A stretch of 64,000 bases of DNA from Dorea_A sp016295505 (GTDB taxonomy: Bacteria > Bacillota > Clostridia > Lachnospirales > Lachnospiraceae), in assembly GCF_039832105.1 (NCBI RefSeq), contig NZ_JBDOHS010000001.1, positions 1 through 64,000 of the forward strand, written 5' to 3'. Below the pieces are notes generated by a model. The model saw only the letters and a program-made list of their open reading frames with translations. It made no database searches and was not told the DNA's origin. Position numbers and translations under genes: made by a program. This document shows, piece by piece, positions 34,262-43,114 of this stretch. Within the stretch, counting starts at the first letter, position 1, and every line of letters begins with the position of its first letter.

Positions 34262-35760
34262 TTTGTTTTTCCTTTCTGTCTTTCCATGTTAAGCCTGCAC
34301 TGAATTCCCTGTCTCGTTACGGTGCCGTCGTTACAGATATATGGAATTTCTTTTTCATATTGAAATCCCAGCTTCTTCAATACTTTTCCGGAAGCCGGAT
34401 TTTCCTTCGCGTATCTGCCTACGATTTCTGTAACCTTCAGCTCATCTGCAGCAAATGTAAGAACTTTCTGTGCTGCTTCGGTAATATACCCTTTTCCCCA
34501 GTATTTCTTTCCGAGATTATAGGCGATCTCCCAGCTCTGTACTTCCTCTTCATAATAGATCAGCACTGTTCCCATCAATTCATTCGTATGCTTTTGTTCG
34601 ATTGCAAACCGATACCAGTCTTTTTTATAAAGCTGTTCCATTTCAAACCGAAGCCATGCTTTTGTTTTTTCTATCTCATGATGACTCGACCAGAACATGT
34701 ATTTCGCAACATCCGGGTCACTCTCCCAACATTCATATACGTTCTGTGCATCCTCCATCCGGAATGGTCTCAGGATGAGACGCTCCGTTTCCAGCAACGG
34801 TGTTTTTCCACCTTCTGCTGCCCGATATCTCATCGGCGTGTAGCGGATTCCATTTGTGATCTGCTCAGAAGCTGTTGGGATAAATCCAAGATGCCGATAT
34901 ACCTCAACTGCATACGGAGAAGAATTGACTGTAAATTCCTGAATCTCATAATCCCTCTTCACAGCATCAAAAAGCCGTTTTCCGATTCCTTTCCGGTGCC
35001 ATGCTTCCTGTACAAAAAAGAGACTGATATGCCGAGGCTCTCGCATTGCAAGCACACCAACAAGTTTCTCCTCTGCAAAAGCACCATAAAACTTCATGTT
35101 CCGAATCTTCCCGGGATCTTCGATCGTGCTTTGGAATTCTGCAATTCCTTCCTCCGGATATTCCGGCGCTTCATATTTGCAGAACACCTCCCACACCAGG
35201 GAAAGAGCTTCCGGCAGTTTTTCCTGATCCAGCCGTCGAATACTGTACGGATCTTTTTCCCGCGTAAGCGCATACATTTTCATATCCTGAACTTTTCCGT
35301 TTTTCACTGCATTATTCCTTAATGTTCCCTCATACTGAAATCCCGCTTTTTCCAAAGCTCTGCAGGATCCCACATTATAGGAAAACGGTTCTGCATAGAT
35401 ACGGATGATGTCTGAATCTGCAAACACTTTTTGACAGATCTGACGAATTGCTTCCGTCATGATTCCCTGTCCCCAATACTGTTCTCCCAGATAATATCCA
35501 AGTTCAGCCGTACAGGAATGAATATTGCCCTGTCTGAACGCCCCGATACTTCCGACGGCCTTGTCATCTACCGTCACCGCATATGCAAACGTCTCATTTT
35601 CATCAGCCTCCATCATGGCAGTAATGTAATCCACCGCATCCTGCTTCGTGTATGGATACGGAAGACCATCCCGCAGGTTATTCATCACATTTCGATTGGA
35701 CAATGTCTTCGCAAGATCTTTTGCATCCGACAACCGCCACTTTCTGATACCGATATTCAT
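34258..35760 (-). CDS. three-domain GNAT protein
   Basis: A 500-residue protein with three GNAT domains in a row. Domain 1 is residues 1-168, RimJ-like (YWGQGIMTEAIRQICQKV). Domain 2 is about 172-320, a shorter GNAT (SLFFVQEAWHRKGIGKRLFD). Domain 3 is about 325-495, RimJ-like again (KYWGKGYITEAAQKVLTFA). Each has an acetyl-CoA loop, so all may be active. No membrane segment is present. Domains 1 and 3 look like a duplicated pair around domain 2. Substrates are unknown. Confidence 0.9.
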   Translation of the reverse strand: MNIGIRKWRLSDAKDLAKTLSNRNVMNNLRDGLPYPYTKQDAVDYITAMMEADENETFAYAVTVDDKAVGSIGAFRQGNIHSCTAELGYYLGEQYWGQGIMTEAIRQICQKVFADSDIIRIYAEPFSYNVGSCRALEKAGFQYEGTLRNNAVKNGKVQDMKMYALTREKDPYSIRRLDQEKLPEALSLVWEVFCKYEAPEYPEEGIAEFQSTIEDPGKIRNMKFYGAFAEEKLVGVLAMREPRHISLFFVQEAWHRKGIGKRLFDAVKRDYEIQEFTVNSSPYAVEVYRHLGFIPTASEQITNGIRYTPMRYRAAEGGKTPLLETERLILRPFRMEDAQNVYECWESDPDVAKYMFWSSHHEIEKTKAWLRFEMEQLYKKDWYRFAIEQKHTNELMGTVLIYYEEEVQSWEIAYNLGKKYWGKGYITEAAQKVLTFAADELKVTEIVGRYAKENPASGKVLKKLGFQYEKEIPYICNDGTVTRQGIQCRLNMERQKGKTN

Positions 35761-35796
35761 TCCTTTCGCCTTCTTTCCAAATTCAATATAAAATGA

Positions 35797-36342
35797 TTAT
35801 CTGCCAAGCCGCTTTCGATATCTCCAGAACTGATATCCAAAATCCAGCAGCAATACCAGATAGATAACAAGTAACACTATATATATACCCGTAAAAACCG
35901 GATGTCCGGAAAAATGCTGCATAAACGTCTGTGGAAGAATCACCAGGAAGAAGATCAGAAGTAAGGGGATGATTCTTCCTCTGAATACCCTCTTCATCAT
36001 CTCGATCCTGGATTCATCATCACAGAATATTTTTTCTTCTCCGTTCATCTCGGAAACAGGTTTTCTGAAATAACTGTATCCGTAAAAATCCTGCAGATAC
36101 TCCCAGCCACAGTCCCGAAACATCTGAACATATTCTTCTTTATGCGCAATCCCTTCCTGATTATAATCCAACTGATAGACGACATCCTGCGGTTCACATT
36201 TTTCAAAATGATAACGTCCAAGCCCCGTTGCTTTTGTAAACCTCCATCCACTTCTATGCCGTTCCTGAAGATATCTCTCTTCTTTTTCCCATTCCGGTAT
36301 CGCAAAATACCTGTATTCTGTCTTTGTATTCTTATCTCTCAT
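35797..36342 (-). CDS. DUF2812 membrane protein
   Basis: A 181-residue protein. The N-terminal 100 residues are the DUF2812 domain (FAIPEWEKEERYLQERHRSG; YVQMFRDCGWEYLQDFYGYS), followed by two transmembrane helices near 125-145 and 150-170. DUF2812 genes commonly pair with PadR regulators, and here the start overlaps the PadR gene by 11 bases. The function is not known but it is often tied to stress or transporter control. Confidence 0.9.
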   Translation of the reverse strand: MRDKNTKTEYRYFAIPEWEKEERYLQERHRSGWRFTKATGLGRYHFEKCEPQDVVYQLDYNQEGIAHKEEYVQMFRDCGWEYLQDFYGYSYFRKPVSEMNGEEKIFCDDESRIEMMKRVFRGRIIPLLLIFFLVILPQTFMQHFSGHPVFTGIYIVLLVIYLVLLLDFGYQFWRYRKRLGR

Positions 36343-36658
36343 CCTGACGCACCTCCATCATATTCCGGTACAGTCGCTCGATCCGCTTCATTTCCAGTTC
36401 CAGAACCTGTTCTCCCAGATCTGTGATCCGGTAGATCTTCCTCTTTTCTTCTTCCCGTACAAACCGAATCAATCCGTCCTTCTCCATCTTTGATAAGCTT
36501 CCATACATCGTACCCGGACTCAGCTTTACCGCACCTTCCGTCAAATTCTCTACTTTCTGAACAATGCTGTATCCGTGGGACTCTTCCCGCAGACACATCA
36601 GAATATAAAATCCCGTTTCCGTCATTGGTACATATACTTTTTTAATATGAGGATCCAT
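36332..36658 (-). CDS. PadR family transcriptional regulator
   Basis: A 108-residue winged-helix repressor (start ATG at 36658 after TGGAGTG). The PadR motif is HGYSIVQKVENLTEGAVKLS then GTMYGSLSKMEKDGLI, with the C-terminal dimer helix after. A perfect 18-bp palindrome at 36676-36693 and a second imperfect one over the promoter are likely binding sites. It overlaps the DUF2812 gene. The ABC permease beyond it is a truncated remnant. Confidence 0.92.
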   Translation of the reverse strand: MDPHIKKVYVPMTETGFYILMCLREESHGYSIVQKVENLTEGAVKLSPGTMYGSLSKMEKDGLIRFVREEEKRKIYRITDLGEQVLELEMKRIERLYRNMMEVRQDER

Positions 36659-36675
36659 ACCGCACACTCCATTCC

Positions 36676-36693
36676 AGTGCGATACATCGCACT
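36676..36693. promoter_or_regulatory. PadR operator candidate (perfect 18-bp palindrome)
   Basis: AGTGCGAT AC ATCGCACT is a perfect dyad between the promoter and the PadR start. A related half-site (AGCACTGCGAT) lies within the -35 to -10 spacer. Confidence 0.65.
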
Positions 36694-36706
36694 TCGTTAT
36701 ATCTTA

Positions 36707-36735
36707 TATATAGCACTGCGATATATATTTGTCAA
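36707..36735 (-). promoter_or_regulatory. sigma-A promoter of the padR-DUF2812 operon
   Basis: Minus-strand TTGACA, 17 bases, TATATA. The imperfect dyad ATATAGCACTGCGATATAT fills the spacer, so PadR could block the polymerase. Confidence 0.8.
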
Positions 36736-36754
36736 GACAGATTTCTATTAATTT

Positions 36755-37696
36755 TTATAATGTTTCAAAAATTCGTGCTCCTTTTGTTCTGACCCAGCGC
36801 AGCAACCCCATTACTGCGATCAAAAGTACTGCTGCCACACAGGCAAGATAGAGGGACGAGCTCAGAATATTTCGTAAAAGATAATATCCTGCCGCCAGAG
36901 CTACAATGACCGCCCAGCCGCCAAACAATGTAATCGTCACTCCCATACTCTGTTTGATCGGAATGATCTCACTCGTCCATGTAAGATTCGGAAACTTGAG
37001 ATTCATGGTCAGACCAAACAGCGCCATAAATAAGATAAATCCCGCCGCAGCCAAAGCAATCAGCGCAAATTCAACGATCGGTCGCTTCAGTACGATTTCC
37101 ATGCCAAGTAACAGAATCGCTGCCGGAATATAGGTCAGGATCAACTGCATCTTTATCTTTGCCATCAGAGCCTGTACACCGGTCACCGGAAACACCTGCA
37201 GGATCCACAGATTTTTTCCTTCCAGTGAAACAGACGGTGCCGTCATATCATTCATCGCGGCAATCATTCCCAATGCTCCCGCTGCCACCAGCGGAATCAT
37301 CTCTTCATAGCCGACAAAAAACATTGTCACAAATTCCGTCACAGTATCAGCCTTAATCACAAGTACAACTGCCGCTATAATCATAAAGATGATTCCAAGC
37401 CCGCAGTTCAGCATATAATTCGGACTTCCAAGGAAACGGCGGAATTCTTTCTTCAGCAGTGCACTTTCGACAGAACCGGCAGACGTGTATTTTTCTTTAT
37501 ACTGTACTTTTGTCTCACCTTTATTGGTAATCAGAATCTTCCTGTAGCTTTTGGCCAGAATACCATACACCACTGCAAAAAGCAGGAGAACCATGCCTGC
37601 AAATACCATCCAAGTTTTCATCAGTATCTCAATATATCCTTTTCTATAATCACATTGTAATCGAAAGCTCCAGATCTGAATAGAACTGTAATGCAT
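36755..37696 (-). CDS. C-terminal half of an ABC-2 type permease, probable remnant
   Basis: The ORF encodes about 285 residues of genuine permease (from near residue 28: TWMVFAGMVLLLFAVVYGIL) with six membrane segments. The segment SALLKKEFRRFLGSPNYMLN is the central loop of clostridial ABC-2 permeases of about 540 residues, so the N-terminal half is missing. No ATPase gene is nearby: the next gene upstream is an unrelated GTPase. A better start is ATG 37618. A copy of a dispersed repeat sits at the left break (37688-37721). Confidence 0.75.
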   Translation of the reverse strand: MHYSSIQIWSFRLQCDYRKGYIEILMKTWMVFAGMVLLLFAVVYGILAKSYRKILITNKGETKVQYKEKYTSAGSVESALLKKEFRRFLGSPNYMLNCGLGIIFMIIAAVVLVIKADTVTEFVTMFFVGYEEMIPLVAAGALGMIAAMNDMTAPSVSLEGKNLWILQVFPVTGVQALMAKIKMQLILTYIPAAILLLGMEIVLKRPIVEFALIALAAAGFILFMALFGLTMNLKFPNLTWTSEIIPIKQSMGVTITLFGGWAVIVALAAGYYLLRNILSSSLYLACVAAVLLIAVMGLLRWVRTKGARIFETL

Positions 37697-37721
37697 ACAA
37701 ATGTGTCGATTTTATAGGTAG
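37688..37721. repeat. 34-bp dispersed repeat, copy 2
   Basis: It matches the copy at 23164-23197 with four differences. It lies between the terminator of the GTPase-nuclease gene and the truncated permease. Confidence 0.55.
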
Positions 37722-37772
37722 AAAAGGCGGAAGACAATCGCTCAATGCTTTTCTGCCTTCCGCCTCATTTTT
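37722..37772 (-). terminator. terminator of the GTPase-nuclease gene
   Basis: On the minus strand GGCGGAAG pairs with CTTCCGCC, followed by TTTTC. Confidence 0.8.
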
Positions 37773-37777
37773 TCTGT

Positions 37778-40543
37778 CTATGACTCTCCAATAGTCGTTT
37801 TTCTGCCAAGACGAACTTCTTCCATCTCTTTTACCAGTTCTTCATCCATATGATCAAACAGATAATTTCGTCCGTTTTCTCTGTGTTTTTCGGCTTCTTC
37901 CCGAATCATCTTTTCTGTAAGTCTGACCTCTTCCAGAAAGTCCCGGGAGGAAACCCGCGTTCCGCCCTGCCCCATCGTAATCACCTGTTCCACACCATCA
38001 GATGTCACAACGGTCACATGATATTTCCTTCCGATATGATGAACCACCTTTTCAATATACTGATCCGCTGTCTCTGCCTCTTTCGTATACACCACATGAA
38101 TATTGCGATACTTCTGAATCTCCAGTGCATAACCCTCTACCTTATATGCATCAAACACAAGAATCAGAACACATTTTTTAAATCCCTGATAATTGCACAG
38201 GATGTCCATCAGCTTATCTCTTGCGGCTCCGATATCGACCGCTGCCAGTTCCTTTAAGTCATCCCAGGCAAATATCACATTATACCCATCTACCAGAAGA
38301 TATTCCTGAATCTTCTCCTCTTTCTTCTTCCTTGTCCCTACATACGAATCTCCGAATGCATCCGGTCTGGCCGGCATTCTTCGTTCAATCTTTCCATACG
38401 TTCGTATGAATATGTCTTCCAGTTCTTTTTCTTCTTCTCTGGACAATGCAGGCAATGCACTCCCCACAGACGATTTCTGCTGTTTCTGCCGGACAGGTTC
38501 TGCCTTTGCAGGTTCCGGTTCCGCAGCTTTCCGAAGTTGACTCTCTATATGCATATGCTGCGTTACTTCATTCCATGGAACATTATATCCAGCACCATGC
38601 GAACAGAACACGGAGCCCGTCGGATTCTCCAGATCTCGTTCCGGATCATATCCAAACGCTTCGATCACTTCCTGATCATTCTGACATGGCTCATATCCCC
38701 GGAAGGTACAGGAAAGCCTTCCCCTTCCTCTGGTATAACCAGTCACTTCCATCTGATAATCCCGCATGGCCGCTACCGGTGCATATCCGGTCACTACCGC
38801 CATCTCTCCTTCTGTCTGCGGCGGTTCAAATTCTCCACTCATCCTCTGAATATCCGTCAGAGCACGACCAACCAGTTCTGCCGGAACCTCCAGCCGATAA
38901 TCGTAATAAGGCTCCAGAAGCACGTTTTCAGCCTGCATCAGACCCTGGCGCACTGCACGGTAAGTTGCCTGCCGGAAATCTCCGCCCTCCGTATGCTTCA
39001 GATGCGCCCTTCCTGCTGCCAGCGTAATCTTCATGTCTGTAATTGCCGATCCGGTCAGCACACCACGGTGTTCCTTCTCTGCCAGATGTGTCAGAATCAG
39101 GCGCTGCCAGTTTTTATCCAGAACATCCTCACTGCAGTTCGTATCAAGGATCAGTCCGCTTCCCCGTTTGGCCGGTTCCATAACAAGATGTACCTCCGCA
39201 TAATGGCGAAGTGGTTCAAAATGCCCGACTCCTTCTACTGTATTCGCGATAGTTTCCTTATAAACAATATTCCCTGTATCAAATGTAACCTCTACACCAA
39301 ATCGTTCCAGAATTAGTCGTTTCAAAACCTCGATCTGGACCTCTCCCATCAACTGCGCATAAATCTCGCCCAGTTCTTCATTCCAGACGATTCGAAGCAT
39401 GGGGTCTTCTTCCTCCAGTTTCCGCAGATTACCAAGCATCGCATGCACGTCGCTTCCGTCCGGAAGCTGAATCCGGTAATTCAATACCGGCTGAAGAACC
39501 GGCTCACGCGTATCTCGCTCCGTCCCGAGTCCCTCTCCCGGATATGTGAAGTTTAATCCTGTCACAGCACAGATGGTTCCTGCCTGAACCTCCTGAACCA
39601 TCTCATACTTCTCTCCGGAATAGATACGGATCTGGTTCACTTTCTCCTCCCAGTGTTCCTGCGCATCCGGTGCATTCATCAGAATGTCCTTTACTCTCAG
39701 CACGCCACTTGTCACCTTCAGATGAGTCAGCCTGCTTCCGGATGCATCTCGAGAGATCTTATATACCTTGGCTCCAAATGCGGCCTTCATTTTTACAGAT
39801 TCCGGAGTCCGTATATACCGTTCCAGACCGGCAAGAAACTCCTGCACGCCCTGAACCTTCAAAGCAGATCCATAATAACACGGAAAAACCTTCCGCTCTG
39901 CAATCATACGGACAATCGTATCTTTTTTTACCATTCCGGACTCCAGATATTCTTCCATCGCTTCCTCATCGCACATCGCAAGACTATCCCAAAAGGAATC
40001 CTGTGCCTCAGACGTATGTCCCCCGTTGGCAGTCTCCGGATCATCGCCAAAGTCAATGCATCCTTCACTCAGACTCTTTTTCAATACTTCATCTATTTTT
40101 TTATGATCCGTCCCCGGCTGATCCATCTTATTAACGAATAAAAACACCGGGATCTGATATCGCTTCAAAAGATTCCACAGTGTCCGGGTATGTCCCTGCA
40201 CACCATCTGCGCCATTGATCACCAGGATCGCATAATCCATTACCTGCAGGGTGCGCTCCATTTCTGCCGAAAAATCCACATGTCCGGGCGTATCCAGAAG
40301 TGTAACCCTGGTATCTCCAAGATCAAATACCGCCTGCTTGGAGAATATGGTAATCCCTCTCTCCCGCTCCAGTTTGTTCGTATCCAGAAACGCATCCTTA
40401 TGATCTACACGGCCAAGCTTTCGAAGCTTTCCTGACAGGTATAGAATACTTTCCGATAATGTTGTCTTCCCCGCGTCCACATGGGCAAGAATACCCACGC
40501 TGATATACCTTCCCGGCTTATTTTCTGATGTACTCCCCATCAA
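37778..40543 (-). CDS. TetM/EF-G-like translational GTPase fused to a YacP/Rae1-like NYN nuclease
   Basis: A 921-residue fusion. Residues 12-245 are the GTPase: G1 AHVDAGKTT (20-28), G2 ERGITI (61-66), G3 DTPGH (84-88), G4 NKMD (138-141), G5 GSAL (225-228). Domains II to V run to about 620 and match the TetM/TetO/TetW ribosomal protection shape. Residues 621-672 are a family-specific tail (SVFCSHGAGYNVPWNEV). After a charged linker, residues 747-880 form a NYN/PIN domain: LLVDGYNVI (D752), FDAYKV (D798), ETADQYIEK (D827), VVTSDG (D849). B. subtilis Rae1 (YacP) cleaves mRNA in the ribosomal A site. The fusion suggests a ribosome-bound nuclease; tetracycline resistance should not be assumed. 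Confidence 0.93.
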   Translation of the reverse strand: MMGSTSENKPGRYISVGILAHVDAGKTTLSESILYLSGKLRKLGRVDHKDAFLDTNKLERERGITIFSKQAVFDLGDTRVTLLDTPGHVDFSAEMERTLQVMDYAILVINGADGVQGHTRTLWNLLKRYQIPVFLFVNKMDQPGTDHKKIDEVLKKSLSEGCIDFGDDPETANGGHTSEAQDSFWDSLAMCDEEAMEEYLESGMVKKDTIVRMIAERKVFPCYYGSALKVQGVQEFLAGLERYIRTPESVKMKAAFGAKVYKISRDASGSRLTHLKVTSGVLRVKDILMNAPDAQEHWEEKVNQIRIYSGEKYEMVQEVQAGTICAVTGLNFTYPGEGLGTERDTREPVLQPVLNYRIQLPDGSDVHAMLGNLRKLEEEDPMLRIVWNEELGEIYAQLMGEVQIEVLKRLILERFGVEVTFDTGNIVYKETIANTVEGVGHFEPLRHYAEVHLVMEPAKRGSGLILDTNCSEDVLDKNWQRLILTHLAEKEHRGVLTGSAITDMKITLAAGRAHLKHTEGGDFRQATYRAVRQGLMQAENVLLEPYYDYRLEVPAELVGRALTDIQRMSGEFEPPQTEGEMAVVTGYAPVAAMRDYQMEVTGYTRGRGRLSCTFRGYEPCQNDQEVIEAFGYDPERDLENPTGSVFCSHGAGYNVPWNEVTQHMHIESQLRKAAEPEPAKAEPVRQKQQKSSVGSALPALSREEEKELEDIFIRTYGKIERRMPARPDAFGDSYVGTRKKKEEKIQEYLLVDGYNVIFAWDDLKELAAVDIGAARDKLMDILCNYQGFKKCVLILVFDAYKVEGYALEIQKYRNIHVVYTKEAETADQYIEKVVHHIGRKYHVTVVTSDGVEQVITMGQGGTRVSSRDFLEEVRLTEKMIREEAEKHRENGRNYLFDHMDEELVKEMEEVRLGRKTTIGES

Positions 40544-40558
40544 AAATGCCCCTTTCTA

Positions 40559-41410
40559 TCATTTATTTTCCTCCATTTTCGCAATTATCTGCATAACAGA
40601 CTCTACAGGCTCCTCAATCACCTCTGCAATTGCTTCAACAGACATTCCTTTCGCAACTTTCTTCTTTATCAACTCCTGTAAAAGTTCCAAACGACCTTCT
40701 TCTCTTCCTTCTTCTCTTCCTTCCTCACGTTCATAATATTTTTCTTCCCATGCCTGCATATATTTTATGCCAACCTCCTCACTGAGTTTCACCTTACAAA
40801 CGCGATGATGAATTCGCTGCAGTCTCTCACTGTCTGACTTCGCTGCCTCTTCATCTGTAGTATGTTCCAGATAATGAAGAAATTCCACCAGTTCTTTACT
40901 GACTTCTGATTCATTTGTTCCACGTGTATTCAAAAAAATGCGAGTGGCTTCATCTTGCAATATACACCCCGGAATTTCCTGACACTCTGGCCTGAATGTA
41001 TATTGATATTTTTTATATCCAAACAAATCAAATGTAGTAATTAAGATAATATAAGAACGATTTAACAAATTGTAATCCGGAATTCCCGGTTCCAACAAAT
41101 TAATATCCAGCAACGCCTGATAATAGCGACTCCTTTTTGCCAGATCAGCCCTTCTCTTATCCTGCATTTCCGTATTGTATACAGCCTGTTCCTTATCCAT
41201 GGAAATAACATCCATTCGTATGGAACGAAGAACTGGTGATACACGAAGTTCTTTCTCAGTTTCAGTAGTCGTAAGAAGTGGAATCTCCCGTCCAAAAATA
41301 ATACTCAATACATCCCTATGTGTCTGAGGATCCTCCATTACTTCATCAAACAGGAAACGGTCTGTAAGATTCAAATCTTTTAATGGTACCTTCTCTTTCA
41401 TTCTTGCCAT
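40559..41410 (-). CDS. Rpn family (PD-(D/E)XK) nuclease / transposase-like protein
   Basis: A 283-residue protein of the Rpn/PDDEXK_2 family. The N-terminal motif LTDRFLFDEVMEDP is typical, and the nuclease core follows (D in RIRMDV-like SIRMDVIS, then E in NTEMQDKR). The C-terminal region has a repeated EEGR stretch (residues about 231-242) and a helical tail. The repeats come from a 12-base unit in DNA (40695-40724), a place where copy number could vary. Rpn proteins of E. coli promote recA-independent recombination. Confidence 0.88.
   Translation of the reverse strand: MARMKEKVPLKDLNLTDRFLFDEVMEDPQTHRDVLSIIFGREIPLLTTTETEKELRVSPVLRSIRMDVISMDKEQAVYNTEMQDKRRADLAKRSRYYQALLDINLLEPGIPDYNLLNRSYIILITTFDLFGYKKYQYTFRPECQEIPGCILQDEATRIFLNTRGTNESEVSKELVEFLHYLEHTTDEEAAKSDSERLQRIHHRVCKVKLSEEVGIKYMQAWEEKYYEREEGREEGREEGRLELLQELIKKKVAKGMSVEAIAEVIEEPVESVMQIIAKMEENK
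40695..40724. repeat. 12-bp tandem repeat inside the Rpn gene
   Basis: Two perfect copies of CCTTCTTCTCTT plus a partial third, coding for the EEGR repeats. Confidence 0.7.
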
Positions 41411-41757
41411 AATAGGTAGTCTCCTTTATTTTATCACAGGTTTTTATAATGTTACAGAAAAATAAAAGAAAAGCTCAGGTAATCATAGGCATCCCTCCAG
41501 ACAATCTATAATAACTTCAAACATGGAAAAACTGGCGAAATGCCACGATAAAAGAATAAAACAGAAATTCCGAATGTCTGAGATATGATAATATCCTAAC
41601 AAATATAATATAAAAATGCAATAAAATGTCCCACTGCTTTTTCATAAACAGATACTGCTGAAAAATATAGGTAACTCATCTTGATACTTTCATTTCCCCG
41701 ACAGCTCTTTCTAATGTTATAATAGAAAGAAAACTTACATGTTGGAGGCTGATACAA
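41411..41757. other. intergenic region between divergent genes
   Basis: A 347-bp AT-rich gap between the Rpn gene and the GPH transporter. It holds an extended -10 (TGTTATAAT, 41715-41723) for the transporter and AT-rich sequence with no ORF or strong hairpin. I see no RNA gene or repeat in it. Confidence 0.5.
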
Positions 41758-43110
41758 ATGAAAAAATTATCAACATCAAAAATCTGGTGTTTTGCAGTCG
41801 GTCAGTTTGGCTGGTCCATGCTGTCCGGTATTATTTCGAACTGGCTGGTCTATTTTTATCAACCGGATGAAGCTGCCATGTCACAGGGACAGACGGTTTT
41901 TATTCCCCAGGGACTGGTCATTCTCGGAATAGTTACGGTCATCGGAGCAATTACTGCTTTCGGTCGGATATTCGATGCTTTCACCGACCCTCTGATCGCA
42001 TCTTTATCGGATCGCTGCACTTCAAAAAACGGTCGCCGTATGCCGTTCCTTAAGTTTGCCGCCCTTCCGCTTGCCTTATCAACCGTTCTTGTCTTCTGGT
42101 CTCCAGTATCAAAAATAAGCTGGGCCAATGCCGCATTTCTTTTTGTGATGCTCATGCTGTACTACCTCTCCATTACCGCCTACTGTACACCTTACAATGC
42201 GTTAATTCCGGAATTAGGACATACACAGCAGGAAAGACTGAATATTTCCACAGTGATATCGTTTACTTTTATCGCGGGTACCGCCGTTGCATATCTGGCG
42301 CCATTCATCTGGGGGCTTTTTGTCCCCGCCTTTGGCAGAATCAATGCAATCCGAATCACATTTACGATTATTGCCGCCATTGCATTCTTCTGCATGCTGG
42401 TTCCGGTTCTGACGATCCGGGAAAAAGATTATGTAAACACAGTTCCTACCCAGGATTCTGCATTCCGTTCTCTGGTGTCCACATTTAAGAATGGAGAATT
42501 TCGTAAATTCGTCGGATCAGATATCTTCTACTGGATCGCGATTACGATGTTTCAGACCGGACTTCCGTTCTTTGTGACCAGCCTGCTGAAACTGTCCGAA
42601 AGTATGACTACCATATATTTTATCGGTATGACCGCGTTGTCTCTGATCTTCTATGTACCGATCAACAAACTGGCGCCAAAGATCGGAAAGAAGAACCTGA
42701 TTCTCTTTGCCTTTGCAATCTTCTGTGCGGCTTACCTGTATTCCGGATTCCTCGGCAGCATTCCCGGAATTCCACCTGTGGTTCAGGGCCTGATTCTTAC
42801 AGTCGTGGCTGCTCTTCCTATGGCCATCTTTGGCATCCTGCCTCAGGCAGTGGTCGCAGATGTTGCCCAGAGTGATGCCATCGATACCGGCAACAATCGA
42901 GAAGGTATGTTTTATGCTGCCAGAACCTTTGCTTTCAAACTGGGACAAAGCCTTGCAATGCTCCTGTTTACTGCGGTCTCCACAATCGGCTCCGGTACCG
43001 GAATGGGATATCGCATCGCAGCACTTCTGGCGGCGGCACTTTGCTTTATTGGGGGATTCATCTTCCTGTTTTATAACGAACGAAAAATATTAGATAAAAT
43101 TCAGGAGTAA
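41758..43110 (+). CDS. GPH/MFS family sugar symporter
   Basis: A 450-residue transporter with 12 predicted membrane segments. The GPH (MelB-like) signature is seen in FGRIFDAFTDPLIASLSDR near residue 69-87 and in NGRRMPFLKF after it. These proteins co-transport glycosides with a cation. The substrate is not known. GGAGG lies before the ATG. The next gene starts four bases after its stop, so it is an operon with a lysophospholipase-like hydrolase. Confidence 0.88.
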   Translation: MKKLSTSKIWCFAVGQFGWSMLSGIISNWLVYFYQPDEAAMSQGQTVFIPQGLVILGIVTVIGAITAFGRIFDAFTDPLIASLSDRCTSKNGRRMPFLKFAALPLALSTVLVFWSPVSKISWANAAFLFVMLMLYYLSITAYCTPYNALIPELGHTQQERLNISTVISFTFIAGTAVAYLAPFIWGLFVPAFGRINAIRITFTIIAAIAFFCMLVPVLTIREKDYVNTVPTQDSAFRSLVSTFKNGEFRKFVGSDIFYWIAITMFQTGLPFFVTSLLKLSESMTTIYFIGMTALSLIFYVPINKLAPKIGKKNLILFAFAIFCAAYLYSGFLGSIPGIPPVVQGLILTVVAALPMAIFGILPQAVVADVAQSDAIDTGNNREGMFYAARTFAFKLGQSLAMLLFTAVSTIGSGTGMGYRIAALLAAALCFIGGFIFLFYNERKILDKIQE

Positions 43111-43114
43111 TCAT

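Noticed and set aside
34147..35322. A 391-codon open frame on the plus strand
   Set aside because: It lies antisense to the triple-GNAT gene and is rich in Cys, Phe and His, typical of a shadow frame. It has no recognisable domain or proper ribosome binding site.
37778..40543. Calling this gene a tetracycline resistance determinant
   Set aside because: The GTPase is TetM-like, but the extra nuclease domain and the chromosomal context without mobile genes make resistance an unsafe call from sequence alone.
40695..40724. CRISPR-like direct repeats
   Set aside because: The 12-base units are adjacent with no spacers and code for EEGR repeats.
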